DNA of 64,000 nucleotides from Owenweeksia sp. (GCA_002695025.1 NZNV01000017.1:620001-684000); one strand, 5' to 3'. Positions 24,973 through 34,623 are shown, counted from the first letter of the stretch. Notes: generated by a model from the letters alone, not told the origin. Made by a program: numbers and translations.

Positions 24973-27900
24973 TTATTTGATAAGTTTAATGGTTTGGTTC
25001 AGCGAGGTAGTGGTAAGCCGTATCACGTATAGACCGGCATCTGCGAGAGGGAGCATAATTTGACCGGCAGCATTTTTTGTTTCGTAAACCAGCTGTCCTG
25101 TGCTGTTAAATACTGAGAGTTTAACACCTTCCAGTTCGCCCAGGTTAACGTACACACGGTAGTCTTTGGTAAAGGCATATACCGGTTGTTTGTCTGCAAC
25201 CTTTTCTTCTTCGCTTCCCACTGTGCTATTCTGGAAATGGAGAACAAAGCGGTTAGCACCAAAGGCCATATCATGGGTAAATCCGTACGCACCCGTATTC
25301 AGGTCATGTTTTATACCTGTTTTAAGGTCTTCCAGAAGTACTTTTCCAAAAGACTGAAGCCCTGATAGGTCGGCAGATATTTTCAGTGAATCATTTGCCA
25401 CAGAATGTACCATGCTTACCGGGAAACTATGAAAGCTGCCCACAGGTACCCGGCAAACCGCATATCGCTGGCCATTCAGTTGTACCGACATATTTGGTAC
25501 ACCTTTACCATTGTTCAGTTTCCGGGCATCCCAGTTGTTATCAAACTGAGGAGTGGAGCTGGCTTCAAAACCTACAAACAATTCATCATGAACGGCAGAC
25601 CTTACATCGTCAACCATAAGCGTGATGCCGTCCGGAATACGGGCCGTTTTATAAAGAGTAGCCGATTGGCTGCTGGTGCGGGTCTGTTCCCGGAAGGGGA
25701 AAGTTAATGAAGGCGTATTCTTATCCGTTAACTGTATAAAAAAGCCTTGGAAAGGAGCAATATAGCGCCCGACACTACCGGCCCCGTTGATATAGGTCTT
25801 GTAGTTGCTGCCATCCCATACGTAATAGGCATTGCTTATCTGGGTGGGAAGTAATCCGGCCTGTACATCCCAATCTAACTGAGCGGGGTAGGGGTTGGAT
25901 AAGAGGTTCCAGCCCTGGGTATCAGCCGTGTCTGTGCCACCGGCAAAACTTACCGTTGAAGATTGCCCGTCATTGTAAAGGATCGTCAGGTTTATGTTAC
26001 TCCATACTCTTGGCCGGCCACGAACTTCAATAATACCCGCTCCATCCCTGAGAAAAGTGCCGGAGTTGTTGGTGCCGGCATAAATGGCGTACCCACAACC
26101 CTGAATCACAGTGGAAGCAAGGCTTCCGGGCGAAACCCAGCACATGGTTGAGGCATTCCATTCCCAGATGGTACCTGTATTGTTGTTGGCAGATTTCAAA
26201 ATAGCGGACCCTTGCCGGAAATCACTGAAAGCTACATCTCTCAAAGGAGTCCCCAGGTGGTAATAGCGCCCGTTGTTAGGTGTAGCCGGAAGGTCAAGGT
26301 AGGCCTGCATGGCTATGTCGCCCACCACAGTACCGCGCCCTAACATAGTACCGTAGCTGGATGAAGAACTGGCGGTTAGTGTGAGTGAATCATTGGTGTT
26401 AAGGGTAGTGTAACGGGTAATACTTACAGAACCTTCAAATTGATGGTTCTTACCGATGAGGTTCAGGGTAGAATCAGGTTGGTCAAAAATAATGCTTCCT
26501 GTTCCGGTGATACCTAAGCCATTATTGGTCACATTGCCTGTTATAGTGGCGGTTCCACCATTGTTAATGGTGAGGGCAAAACCATCGTTGATGATTACAT
26601 GACGGGCTGTGAATGAGCCTGGTGAGGTGCTGGAATTGATCACCACATTGGTAGTATCCACCGGCACGTATCCCAGGGTCCAGGCACTGCCATCCCATAT
26701 CATGGTATCCGGTAAGGCACAACCGGTACCCACACTTACCTCTATACTATCGGTAATTCCAAAGTAATCCCGTGAAAGCTCAAGAGTATAGGTTTTGATG
26801 CCGAGGGTAAGGCTATCGGAAGTGGAAACGGCAGAGCCATTGACTTTCCACACGTAACTGAACTGGCGGGCGGTATTGTAATCGGTGATCTGCACCAGTG
26901 AGTCCGTGGTCTGAATATCCGAAGCGGAAGCGTAGCCGTGGAAACCATTGGGGCTTTGATCCAATACGGTGTCGGTACTGGCACCACAGTTAAGGATCAT
27001 GGGGTAGTAGCCTACCAGGTTGGCGTACTTGGCCATACCCGAATGGACTGAAGAGGTATATAGCTCTTCTACATCAGTAAGATCCAGCACTTCGTCCCAA
27101 ATGGATACTTCAGCAATGATCCCTTCCAGGAAGTTACCGGTGGTGAGACCAGAGTCAAACTCCTGACCTATGGATAGCTTATCAGTGGCGGAAATAGACT
27201 GGCTGTTGGTGTAGGTGTCTTCCAATACACCATCTACATAAACCTTTGTTTCATTGGTGCCTTCATCATAGGTATACCCCACCAGGTGCCAGTTACCATC
27301 GGTGACTACCTGGCCTGTATAGTGGGTGCTGCTGCCATCGTACACACCTACCTGTTCATTGGTGCCAATTTGCAGGGCCGCCACATTGCCACCGGAGGAG
27401 GTGTTGGCCGCAATGATCATTTGTGATTCACCGGAAACGGTAGCATCCTTCCTGATCCAGCAGAAAATGGAGCGGTTGGTGTTGGTAATACTGGGTATAG
27501 CGGCTGAAATATCAATCCAGTCTTCATCGGCCCGGTTTAGAGTAGCATAGGAAGCGTAATTGGTATAAACACCCAGCTTTATTGAATCTTCTATACAGAT
27601 GGCTGTATCCGGTATGAGTTCCTGATTATAGGCTTTATAATCTATAGTGACCTGGGTTCGTATCACACTATCATTCCCTCCGGAAACTGCAATAGTATCA
27701 TAATAGGTGCCCGCTTGTGTATACACCGTACCGATCATTCCCTGAATACCATCATTGTCGCAACTATTCAGGCTTTCCGAAAAACAATTGTAGCCGGCAT
27801 CACAGGCCGGTGCGTATTGAAAAGTGAAATTAGCAGAGGTTCCGATAGATATATTGCTTTGCTGGTTTTCTGTGAATATTAATATATAATAATCACCTGC

Positions 27901-28392
27901 CGGGGCAGCCAGTTCCTTATCCGTAACGGTTTGAGTGTTCCAGTTGTAACCAAAAGTTCCCAGTGATAAACTATCCCGGTATCCGCAAAAATTTCCAGCA
28001 GAAGTGGTTGTAATGCTGCTATCAGATTGGCGTCTTACCAGATTCTCATAGTACACCAGGTCACCAAAGGTGGTGGGGTTGGCTACCGCTGGTGTAAAAG
28101 CAATAATGCTGGCACTGAGAGGGTAATAATTGTCATTTTCTACCCTTAAAAATCCATCAAAGGGCAAATTTACCTTATATACATACACGCTACAGCAAGG
28201 CAGTTGTGAACATACACCCTGCATGCCGGAAGCCGTTACCCCATCCGCAGTATTGATATTACTTTCTACATGGGGGAAGCTGGTAATTACAATGGGGTTG
28301 GAAACCGAATATTGGGCAGCCAGTACACCGCTGATCAGTATTAAGCTCAGGGTCAAGAGCTTTTTGGTAAACAATGGATAAGGGTTTTTCAT
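24973..28392 (-). CDS. Large T9SS type A sorting-domain protein with LamG domain (1,139 aa)
   Basis: Predicted secreted or surface-attached protein. It has a signal peptide (about residues 1-26, GVLAAQ). A LamG/concanavalin-A-like domain covers about 295-460 (SIFCWIRKD, WHLVGYTYDEGTNETKVYVDG, EVSIWDEVLDL). A long beta-rich region of parallel-helix character follows (about 570-700, VVINSSTSPGSFTARHVIIN). The type A sorting tail (KLSVFNSTGQLVYETKN... LNQTIKLIK) is at the end. LamG domains usually bind glycans or matrix; no catalytic motif is seen. Its own promoter is not obvious in the 240 bp upstream. The small PID-CTERM-like gene follows and is probably in the same transcript. Confidence 0.9.
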   Translation of the reverse strand: MKNPYPLFTKKLLTLSLILISGVLAAQYSVSNPIVITSFPHVESNINTADGVTASGMQGVCSQLPCCSVYVYKVNLPFDGFLRVENDNYYPLSASIIAFTPAVANPTTFGDLVYYENLVRRQSDSSITTTSAGNFCGYRDSLSLGTFGYNWNTQTVTDKELAAPAGDYYILIFTENQQSNISIGTSANFTFQYAPACDAGYNCFSESLNSCDNDGIQGMIGTVYTQAGTYYDTIAVSGGNDSVIRTQVTIDYKAYNQELIPDTAICIEDSIKLGVYTNYASYATLNRADEDWIDISAAIPSITNTNRSIFCWIRKDATVSGESQMIIAANTSSGGNVAALQIGTNEQVGVYDGSSTHYTGQVVTDGNWHLVGYTYDEGTNETKVYVDGVLEDTYTNSQSISATDKLSIGQEFDSGLTTGNFLEGIIAEVSIWDEVLDLTDVEELYTSSVHSGMAKYANLVGYYPMILNCGASTDTVLDQSPNGFHGYASASDIQTTDSLVQITDYNTARQFSYVWKVNGSAVSTSDSLTLGIKTYTLELSRDYFGITDSIEVSVGTGCALPDTMIWDGSAWTLGYVPVDTTNVVINSSTSPGSFTARHVIINDGFALTINNGGTATITGNVTNNGLGITGTGSIIFDQPDSTLNLIGKNHQFEGSVSITRYTTLNTNDSLTLTASSSSSYGTMLGRGTVVGDIAMQAYLDLPATPNNGRYYHLGTPLRDVAFSDFRQGSAILKSANNNTGTIWEWNASTMCWVSPGSLASTVIQGCGYAIYAGTNNSGTFLRDGAGIIEVRGRPRVWSNINLTILYNDGQSSTVSFAGGTDTADTQGWNLLSNPYPAQLDWDVQAGLLPTQISNAYYVWDGSNYKTYINGAGSVGRYIAPFQGFFIQLTDKNTPSLTFPFREQTRTSSQSATLYKTARIPDGITLMVDDVRSAVHDELFVGFEASSTPQFDNNWDARKLNNGKGVPNMSVQLNGQRYAVCRVPVGSFHSFPVSMVHSVANDSLKISADLSGLQSFGKVLLEDLKTGIKHDLNTGAYGFTHDMAFGANRFVLHFQNSTVGSEEEKVADKQPVYAFTKDYRVYVNLGELEGVKLSVFNSTGQLVYETKNAAGQIMLPLADAGLYVIRLTTTSLNQTIKLIK

Positions 28393-28632
28393 GGTTCAGA
28401 AACTATTTACGGATGTTTAAATATCATGAGCGTTAAATGCCGGTTATCCTGAATTTCCTGAAAACAGCAACTTGGTAAAGAATAGGTTGCAGTGTAAACC
28501 ATTGAAAAAGAATAACCTTAAACGTCAGCGAAATTAAATTTCCGACAGGGTGGGATGAAGGTAATGTTATGAGTAAACACTATAATGTTACCACAGCAGA
28601 ACAGGAGGTTACGAACGGATAAGAAGGAAGTG

Positions 28633-29361
28633 CTAGTGGATATTTATTTTGCGGAGTAATTCCTCCCGGTGGCGCTGGCTTATGGGAATTTCTAGCTCCC
28701 CGATCAGAACACTGGACTTGCCTATATTCACCAGGAAATCGGTATTGATCATGTAGCTGCGATGCACCCGGATGAATGAATCGGGTAGGGTGGATGCCAG
28801 GCTGGCAAAACTGCCCCTTACCAGGAAGTTGCGCCCTGCGGAAGTGGTGAGTTGGATGTAAATATGTTCACTCTTCAATACCATGATCTCATTGATCAGT
28901 ACTTTGTGGAACACGCCCTTTTCCTTAATAAAGATGGCGTTCTTTATTACCGGGCTATCGTCCAGCGAATGGCCCACGTTCTCCTGTTGTTTGTAATTGT
29001 GCAGGGCTATTTCTATAGAAGCAAAGAGTTCATCTTTAACAAATGGCTTTACCAGGAAAGCCGCGGGATTGGTATTCTTGGCTTCTTCAATGGTAGCGCC
29101 ATCCGAGTTGGAGGTGAGAAAGATAAACGGTAGTTCGTATTCATCATTAATGTGATGGGCCAGGTCAATACCGGTTTTTGTACCGCTGAGACGGATATCC
29201 AGGATGGCCAGATCCGGCTGATCACTTTTCAACATATCCAGAGCCTCTACATAAGTGGTGGCAGGTTCCAATACGTCATAGCCGAGGTCTTCCAGGATAT
29301 CAAAAATATTCATGGCTATAACTGCCTCGTTCTCTACGATCAATATCCTGACTTTGCTCAT
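28633..29361 (-). CDS. LytTR-family response regulator
   Basis: Two-component regulator: an N-terminal receiver domain (residues about 4-120, phospho-acceptor Asp in LAILDIRL near residue 53, conserved Lys in VKPF) is followed by a LytTR DNA-binding domain (about 140-240, with SFIRVHRSYMINTDFLV). Starting at ATG 29361 gives 242 residues; a longer frame would run back into the kinase gene. The ATG overlaps the kinase stop codon by 4 nt (ATGA), so the pair is translationally coupled. LytTR proteins bind paired direct repeats about 22 bp apart. An array with that spacing lies 4 kb away at 24627-24721. Confidence 0.94.
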   Translation of the reverse strand: MSKVRILIVENEAVIAMNIFDILEDLGYDVLEPATTYVEALDMLKSDQPDLAILDIRLSGTKTGIDLAHHINDEYELPFIFLTSNSDGATIEEAKNTNPAAFLVKPFVKDELFASIEIALHNYKQQENVGHSLDDSPVIKNAIFIKEKGVFHKVLINEIMVLKSEHIYIQLTTSAGRNFLVRGSFASLASTLPDSFIRVHRSYMINTDFLVNIGKSSVLIGELEIPISQRHREELLRKINIH

Positions 29362-31484
29362 GGGTAACTTTTCTCGTTTACAAAATGCAAGGTAAAACAA
29401 GCTCCACTCTCATAGGTGTACTGCAGGGTACCTCCGAGCTGTTTTGTTAATGTTTTTACCAATCTCAGGCCCAGGGAACGCGGAGCTTTTAAGGCTTGCT
29501 CATCCGGTAATCCGGGCCCGTTGTCTCTGACACGAACCCTTAAGTGATCGGCTTTTTCCCGCTGAATGCCAATCTCAACTTCGGGCTTTGCCTCCGGGCT
29601 GCTCTGGGCATATTTAAAAGCATTGGTCAATAACTCCGTTAAGATAAGTCCCAGGGGTATAGCGGTGTCAATGTCCACCATCATGTCATGGGGAATATCC
29701 AGGCGGTAAACCTTTCCCTCTACATGGTTAATGGATTGTATTTGTGCAGCCAGTTTGGCCGTATAAACGTTCATATCAATCTCAGCCAGGTTGTTGTTCT
29801 GGTACAATAGCTCATGCACCAATGACATAGCTTTAACCCGGCTTTGACTGTCAATGGTCAGCATTCGTGAATTTTCATCAAGGGCTTTACCGGATTGTAG
29901 GTCCAGCAGGCTGGATATGATCTGAAGGTTGTTCTTTACCCGGTGGTGTATCTCTTTCAGCAGCACTTCGTTCTCATCCCGTTGTTGAACGATGGTTTTA
30001 TTTTGGCTTACCAACTGCTGGTTGGCTTTTTGCTTTTGCCGGTACAATCTGAATATGACCATTCCCAATGCGGAAATAAACAAGACCCCGGCTAGCAGGG
30101 CGTAGATGACATCCCGCTGACTTTTCTGGGCCTCCTTACTGGCGGATAATTCCATATTGGCAATGGTCTTGTCCTTGTTAAGCAAATCAATTTCCAGGTC
30201 TTTTTTCTCCGCCTCATACTTGGCTTCCATCTCCACAATAGCGTTCTGTTTTTCGGCATTGAGGAGAGAATCGCTCAGGGTCATATAGGTCAGCGCATAA
30301 TCCATAGCTTCTTTATGTTGCCCCAGTTCATTATAAGCCTTATAAAGCACCTCGTAACTTTTCTTCTCCAGCATTAAAAAATCTATTTCCTTGGCCAGGA
30401 GTATGGTTTCCTTGCTAAAGGTTATAGCCTGATTAAGATGCTGTTTGCGATTGGCTTGTACGTTGGTACCCCAATTGAGATAGAGTACGGAGAGGTTACT
30501 TTTAATATAAATGAGCATCCGTTTGGAGCCCTTGGCAGGGAATTCAGTTTCGGCCAGGCGCAACACCCTTTCAGCTTCGGGGTAGTTTTCCAGCTTAATG
30601 TAAATGAGGCCCATTACCTGGTAGCAGCTGAGTATGGTTAATTTGTCGTTAGAAGCCCTGGCCATGTTCAGCGCCCGGTTGAGATAGGTTAGGGCTTCAG
30701 GGTACATTTTTTTACCAAACAGGGCACCACCAATGGCGTAGGTCCTGCGCAGGATCTGGGCCGTATCCTGTAGTTGCCTGTAAATATTCAGGGCCTTTTC
30801 ATACTGCTGGAGGGCATCATCATACTGTCCTAGTTCAAGATAACAAACCCCGAGATTATTATAACTGGAAGCCTCTCCCGAAATATCATGCATAGCAATT
30901 ACCACACGCAAGCCTTCAAAGTGGTAGTGAATGGCTTCTTTGAACCTGCTGGTATACTGATAAGCCAGGCCGAGATTGGTATAGAGGTCTGACAGCTTGG
31001 CTGAATCTACCCGGCTGAGGTCCAGCTTCAAGGCTGCTTCATAAAGATCGATGGCCTTGTTGCGGTCTTCCAGTTCAAAAAATACTGAGCCCGTTTCCAG
31101 GTAGGTATAAAACCGATCCTTTTCGGGGCCATTCTTCCTGAAATAGTCCAGGGCCAGGAGCAGGTATACGGCCGCTGAATCAGCATTTTGGCTCTTCCGG
31201 TAGGCGATACCCAGTTTCCGCTGAAAACGCGCTTTTTGCCGTGGAACCTTAAAGTTTTTCAGCAGTTGTCCGGCCTTATGCAGGAATATACCTGAGGAAT
31301 CTTTCTGAGTCTTTGCGTAAGCTTCACCCAGGAGAATATAGTTTTGAAACAGGGCACTGTCGGGCTGAGGATTTTGTAAAACTGCTAAAAGGGAATCCCT
31401 GGAGGTGGGGTTGGCCTTGACCCAACCCAAGCTTATAATTAACAGGGTGCAGCAGATGAATAACTTTTTGGGCAACAGGTTCAT
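29358..31484 (-). CDS. TPR-containing sensor histidine kinase
   Basis: Membrane-bound kinase that should phosphorylate the overlapping LytTR regulator. The protein of about 708 residues starts with a signal or anchor (LFICCTLLIISLGW). Tandem tetratricopeptide repeats follow (about 30-410, for example LYTNLGLAYQYTSRFKEAIHY, split here as repeat units), then a coiled coil and a membrane span near 455-475 (YALLAGVLFISALGMVIF). The kinase core belongs to the HisKA_2 type with EIHHRVKNNLQIISSLLDLQ (phospho-His near 515) and an HATPase domain (NAFKYA, DNGPGLP). An alternative ATG at 31493 would add three residues. TPR kinases of this build with LytTR partners are widespread in Bacteroidetes; the signal is unknown. 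Confidence 0.93.
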   Translation of the reverse strand: MNLLPKKLFICCTLLIISLGWVKANPTSRDSLLAVLQNPQPDSALFQNYILLGEAYAKTQKDSSGIFLHKAGQLLKNFKVPRQKARFQRKLGIAYRKSQNADSAAVYLLLALDYFRKNGPEKDRFYTYLETGSVFFELEDRNKAIDLYEAALKLDLSRVDSAKLSDLYTNLGLAYQYTSRFKEAIHYHFEGLRVVIAMHDISGEASSYNNLGVCYLELGQYDDALQQYEKALNIYRQLQDTAQILRRTYAIGGALFGKKMYPEALTYLNRALNMARASNDKLTILSCYQVMGLIYIKLENYPEAERVLRLAETEFPAKGSKRMLIYIKSNLSVLYLNWGTNVQANRKQHLNQAITFSKETILLAKEIDFLMLEKKSYEVLYKAYNELGQHKEAMDYALTYMTLSDSLLNAEKQNAIVEMEAKYEAEKKDLEIDLLNKDKTIANMELSASKEAQKSQRDVIYALLAGVLFISALGMVIFRLYRQKQKANQQLVSQNKTIVQQRDENEVLLKEIHHRVKNNLQIISSLLDLQSGKALDENSRMLTIDSQSRVKAMSLVHELLYQNNNLAEIDMNVYTAKLAAQIQSINHVEGKVYRLDIPHDMMVDIDTAIPLGLILTELLTNAFKYAQSSPEAKPEVEIGIQREKADHLRVRVRDNGPGLPDEQALKAPRSLGLRLVKTLTKQLGGTLQYTYESGACFTLHFVNEKSYP

Positions 31485-31610
31485 TACGTGCATGGACTTT
31501 TCCAGCTAAGTATATTCAGGGAAATAAAGTCCTCGGAAACGGCACTTGCTATTTACTGGCATCCTCCCTAATTAATAAAGAGGCTAAAAATAAATGATTT
31601 CAGGAAAAGA

Positions 31611-31820
31611 TCAGGCTGACTTAGCCGTCTTGTCATCGTTTTTACATTGCTCACTGGGCATGGCGCCACAAAAGCTGCAAGGTTCACCCTCCTTGTTCAG
31701 GAAAGGGCTGTTGCTGGCACAGGTGCCCGAAAATTCACCGTCCTTCTTGGCCCATATCTTAATGGCAATACCGGCAAATCCCAATCCTATCAACACTGTG
31801 GTTATCAAAAAAACGGTCAT
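31611..31820 (-). CDS. Small one-span membrane protein with four cysteines (NqrM-like candidate)
   Basis: A 69-residue protein from ATG 31820 (a TTG at 31838 would overlap murB). It has one membrane span (residues about 2-22, VFLITTVLIGLGFAGIAIKI), then KKDGEFSGTC, EPCSFCG and EQC, so four cysteines follow the span. It begins 10 bp after the murB stop and is likely in its transcript. Similar small proteins are conserved in Bacteroidetes and often named only 'membrane or secreted protein'. The layout of one helix followed by GxC...C..CG resembles NqrM, the maturation factor for the Na+-NQR iron centre; this is a hypothesis, not an established match. Confidence 0.75.
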   Translation of the reverse strand: MTVFLITTVLIGLGFAGIAIKIWAKKDGEFSGTCASNSPFLNKEGEPCSFCGAMPSEQCKNDDKTAKSA

Positions 31821-31830
31821 AATCTTTACT

Positions 31831-32856
31831 CTATTCAATAATGTTAACCTCGGCCTCTAAAGGCACGCCAAAGGTACGAAATACAGACTGCTGTATCTCC
31901 CTGGATAAGGCCACAATTTCCTTGCCGGAAGCGTTTCCGTAATTCACTAAAACCAGGGCTTGATTCTTATGTACACCCGCATCACCCTTTCGATAACCTT
32001 TCCAGCCAGCTTTCTCGATCAGCCAGCCTGCAGCTAATTTTACCTCCTTCTCTGAAACAGGATAAGCCACCAGATCAGGGTAGGTTTTTTTAAGTTCCTC
32101 AACCTGGGCGGCAGAAACTACCGGGTTTTTAAAGAAGCTACCACTGTTACCAATTTCTTTGGGATTAGGGAGCTTGCTGCTGCGAATGGCAATTACCGCC
32201 TCCGAAACAGAATGGATAGTGGCCTTCGTACCCATTTCGCTAAGCTGAGCTTCTATGGCCCCGTATTGTGTATTTACCGAATGCTCCGCTTCGGGAGTAA
32301 GTGAAAAGTATACTTTGGTAATAATGTATTTCCCCTTCAGGCTACGTTTGAATACCGATTCGCGATAACCGAAAGCACATTGCTCACGGTCAAAAGTTTC
32401 CAGCTCGCCATTTTGGATATTCAGGCCCTCGAGCTTCAGGAAAGTATCCTTGATCTCTGCACCGTAAGCGCCTATGTTCTGCATGGGTGCCGTGCCCACA
32501 TTACCCGGTATCAAAGAGAGGTTTTCCAGCCCGCCCAGGTTTTGTTCCAGGGTCCACAAAACAAACTGGTGCCAGTTTTCACCGGCACAAGCTGATACCA
32601 CCACCTTGGCATCTGTTTTTTCTTCTACGTGCTTTCCCCTGAGGTTCACCCGGATAACCCAGCCCTCAAAATCGGATACCAGCAGCATATTGCTACCACC
32701 TCCCATCCACAGCACCGGAACGGTTTTAAATAAATTATGATCCAGTATTCCACGAAGCTCCTCCAGGGAACCGGCCTCGCTGAAGTAGCGCGCCTTTACG
32801 TCTATGCCAAAGGTATTATAAGGCTTCAGTGATACGTTTTCCCGGATCTCCGTCAT
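31831..32856 (-). CDS. murB: UDP-N-acetylenolpyruvoylglucosamine reductase
   Basis: NADPH-dependent flavoenzyme that reduces UDP-GlcNAc-enolpyruvate to UDP-MurNAc, the second committed step of peptidoglycan synthesis. The 341-residue protein has the FAD-binding WMGGGSNMLL and PGNVGTAPMQNIGAYG, and the catalytic-serine stretch NSGSFFKNP. It ends EVNIIE. Length and motifs fit the type I (E. coli-like) enzyme. It lies 6 bp after the aminotransferase gene, so the two are co-transcribed. Confidence 0.96.
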   Translation of the reverse strand: MTEIRENVSLKPYNTFGIDVKARYFSEAGSLEELRGILDHNLFKTVPVLWMGGGSNMLLVSDFEGWVIRVNLRGKHVEEKTDAKVVVSACAGENWHQFVLWTLEQNLGGLENLSLIPGNVGTAPMQNIGAYGAEIKDTFLKLEGLNIQNGELETFDREQCAFGYRESVFKRSLKGKYIITKVYFSLTPEAEHSVNTQYGAIEAQLSEMGTKATIHSVSEAVIAIRSSKLPNPKEIGNSGSFFKNPVVSAAQVEELKKTYPDLVAYPVSEKEVKLAAGWLIEKAGWKGYRKGDAGVHKNQALVLVNYGNASGKEIVALSREIQQSVFRTFGVPLEAEVNIIE

Positions 32857-32862
32857 GCTTGC

Positions 32863-34062
32863 CTAGAGTAAAGTTCCGGGGTAGTTCTGCAAGGCCTTGC
32901 GGAGGATTTCCACAGACCTTTCCAGTGAGTCGTTTTTCAATACGTAGGCCAATCGTACCTGGTTGGCACCCATACCCGGAGTGGCGTAAAAGCCTTCGGC
33001 CGGAGCCAGCATTACCGTCTCATTATCCAGTTGCCAGGTAGAAAGCAACCATTGCGCAAAGCGCTCCGCACTGTATACCGGCAGTTGGGCCATTGCATAA
33101 AAGGCGCCCTTCGGCTTGGGACAGGTAACACCCTCTATGGAGTTGAGACCATCCACCAGTGTATTCCTGCGCTTTACGTATTCCCTTTTTACCTCTTCAA
33201 AATATTCAGGTCCGGTAAGCAGTGCCGCCTCACTGGCAATCTGGGCCAGGGTAGGGGGGCTCAGGCGGGCCTGGGCATATTTCATGGCCGTGGCCATAAC
33301 TTCCTTATTCCGTGATACCATGCAACCAATGCGCGCTCCACACATACTGTAGCGCTTGGAGACGGAATCGATCATGATGGCGTGTTCCTCCAGCCCTTCC
33401 AGGTTCATGATAGAGTGATGCACCGCATCATCATAGGCAAATTCCCGGTATACTTCATCCGCTATCAGGAAAAGGTCATGCTGCAAAACCAGTTCTCTCA
33501 GTTTTTCCAGTTCCTTTTTAGAATACAGGTAACCGGTAGGATTGCCTGGATTACAGATCATGATGGCTCTGGTGCGGGAAGTGATTAGCGCTTCAAAATC
33601 TTCGATGCGGGGAAGGGAAAAATCCTCTTCAATGCGAGAGGTTACCGGCACCACGGTAACACCTGAAGAAATACCAAAACCATTGTAGTTGGCGTAAAAA
33701 GGCTCAGGAATGATGATCTCATCACCTGGGTCGGTGATGGAGTTCAGCGTAAAAAGTATGGCTTCTGATCCACCAGTGGTAACGATCAGGTCATTGGCCG
33801 TAATCCCGATACCCGTCCTGGTGTAATATTCAGCCAGGCCATTGCGGTAGGATTCAATACCTGCCGAGTGGCTGTATTCCAATACCTTGATGTCCGCCTT
33901 TCGTACCGCTTCCATAGCCGCTTTGGGTGTTTCAATATCAGGCTGACCAATGTTAAGATGGTAAACATGACGGCCCAGGGCTTTGGCTTCATCAGCAAAA
34001 GGTACCAGTTTACGAATGGGTGATTCGGGCATCGTTTGCCCCTTGATGGATATTGCCGGCAT
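32863..34062 (-). CDS. Pyridoxal-phosphate aminotransferase, class I/II
   Basis: Cytoplasmic fold-type I aminotransferase of 399 residues. Features seen are NIGQPDIETP near residue 38, GGSEAILFTL, the NPGNPTGYL loop and the PLP-lysine segment DSVSKRYSMCGARIG (Lys near residue 235). The family includes aspartate and aromatic aminotransferases; the exact substrate cannot be told from the sequence. A minus-strand -7 element TACATTTG at 34120-34127 lies just upstream, overlapping the terminator of the preceding gene. murB follows after 6 bp. Confidence 0.92.
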   Translation of the reverse strand: MPAISIKGQTMPESPIRKLVPFADEAKALGRHVYHLNIGQPDIETPKAAMEAVRKADIKVLEYSHSAGIESYRNGLAEYYTRTGIGITANDLIVTTGGSEAILFTLNSITDPGDEIIIPEPFYANYNGFGISSGVTVVPVTSRIEEDFSLPRIEDFEALITSRTRAIMICNPGNPTGYLYSKKELEKLRELVLQHDLFLIADEVYREFAYDDAVHHSIMNLEGLEEHAIMIDSVSKRYSMCGARIGCMVSRNKEVMATAMKYAQARLSPPTLAQIASEAALLTGPEYFEEVKREYVKRRNTLVDGLNSIEGVTCPKPKGAFYAMAQLPVYSAERFAQWLLSTWQLDNETVMLAPAEGFYATPGMGANQVRLAYVLKNDSLERSVEILRKALQNYPGTLL

Positions 34063-34090
34063 AGGCGCTCAGTATTTTAACAGAAACAAA

Positions 34091-34118
34091 AAACCCCTGC
34101 GTTTTTCAACACAGGGGT
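34091..34118 (-). terminator. Terminator after the DUF1573 gene
   Basis: On the minus strand ACCCCTG (34118-34112) pairs with CAGGGGT (34099-34093), followed by TTTTTTGTTT. The predicted start of transcription for the aminotransferase falls inside this stem. Confidence 0.8.
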
Positions 34119-34119
34119 G

Positions 34120-34127
34120 CAAATGTA
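34120..34127 (-). promoter_or_regulatory. -7 element for the aminotransferase-murB transcript
   Basis: The minus strand reads TACATTTG, matching TAnnTTTG, 57 bp before the aminotransferase ATG. No TTG at the -33 distance was found. Confidence 0.5.
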
Positions 34128-34143
34128 TAAATAAGCTTATATC

Positions 34144-34593
34144 TTATTTCTGCTCAAGCAATGAAGTTTGACCTTCTTTTTCAGGAGAGGTTTTAACCTC
34201 TTCTTTTTGCTTTACGGTACCTTTAATACGCAGTTGCTGAGTTCCGTTTGAAGCGTTGGAATTAACAGTTACTGACTTGGTGAAAGGCCCGATGCGTTTG
34301 GTGTCGTATTTTACTTTAAGCTCACCAGTTTCTCCCGGGGCGATGGGCTCTTTGGGAGGAGTAGGTACGGTACAACCGCAAGATCCTTTAGCACTGGTAA
34401 TAATAAGAGGCTCTTTCCCGGTGTTCTTGAATACGAAAACACGCTCACCGTTGGCGCCTTGTTCAATGGTTCCGTAGTCGATCACGTCTTTTTCAAACTC
34501 GATGGCCGGAGCATTGGGATTTGTTTCAGCTTCCTGGGCCACAGCCAACAGGCCTGCTGCAACGAAACTAAGGGTTAGGAACAACTTTTTCAT
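34144..34593 (-). CDS. DUF1573 domain exported protein
   Basis: A 149-residue secreted or periplasmic protein with a signal peptide (about 1-20, LAVAQEAE). A single beta-sandwich domain follows (about 30-130), carrying the family signature VFKNTGKEPLIITSAKGSCG. The SCGCTVP motif holds two cysteines. The tail is rich in Lys/Glu. DUF1573 proteins have an immunoglobulin-like fold and are abundant in Bacteroidetes; the function is unknown. A -7 element TACATTTG lies at 34616-34623. The gene ends at a terminator. Confidence 0.92.
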   Translation of the reverse strand: MKKLFLTLSFVAAGLLAVAQEAETNPNAPAIEFEKDVIDYGTIEQGANGERVFVFKNTGKEPLIITSAKGSCGCTVPTPPKEPIAPGETGELKVKYDTKRIGPFTKSVTVNSNASNGTQQLRIKGTVKQKEEVKTSPEKEGQTSLLEQK

Positions 34594-34615
34594 GGTAATT
34601 TTCTTTTGAGTTGGA

Positions 34616-34623
34616 CAAATGTA
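34616..34623 (-). promoter_or_regulatory. -7 element for the DUF1573 gene
   Basis: The minus strand reads TACATTTG, 22 bp before the ATG, matching TAnnTTTG. The -33 element is not clear. Confidence 0.5.
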
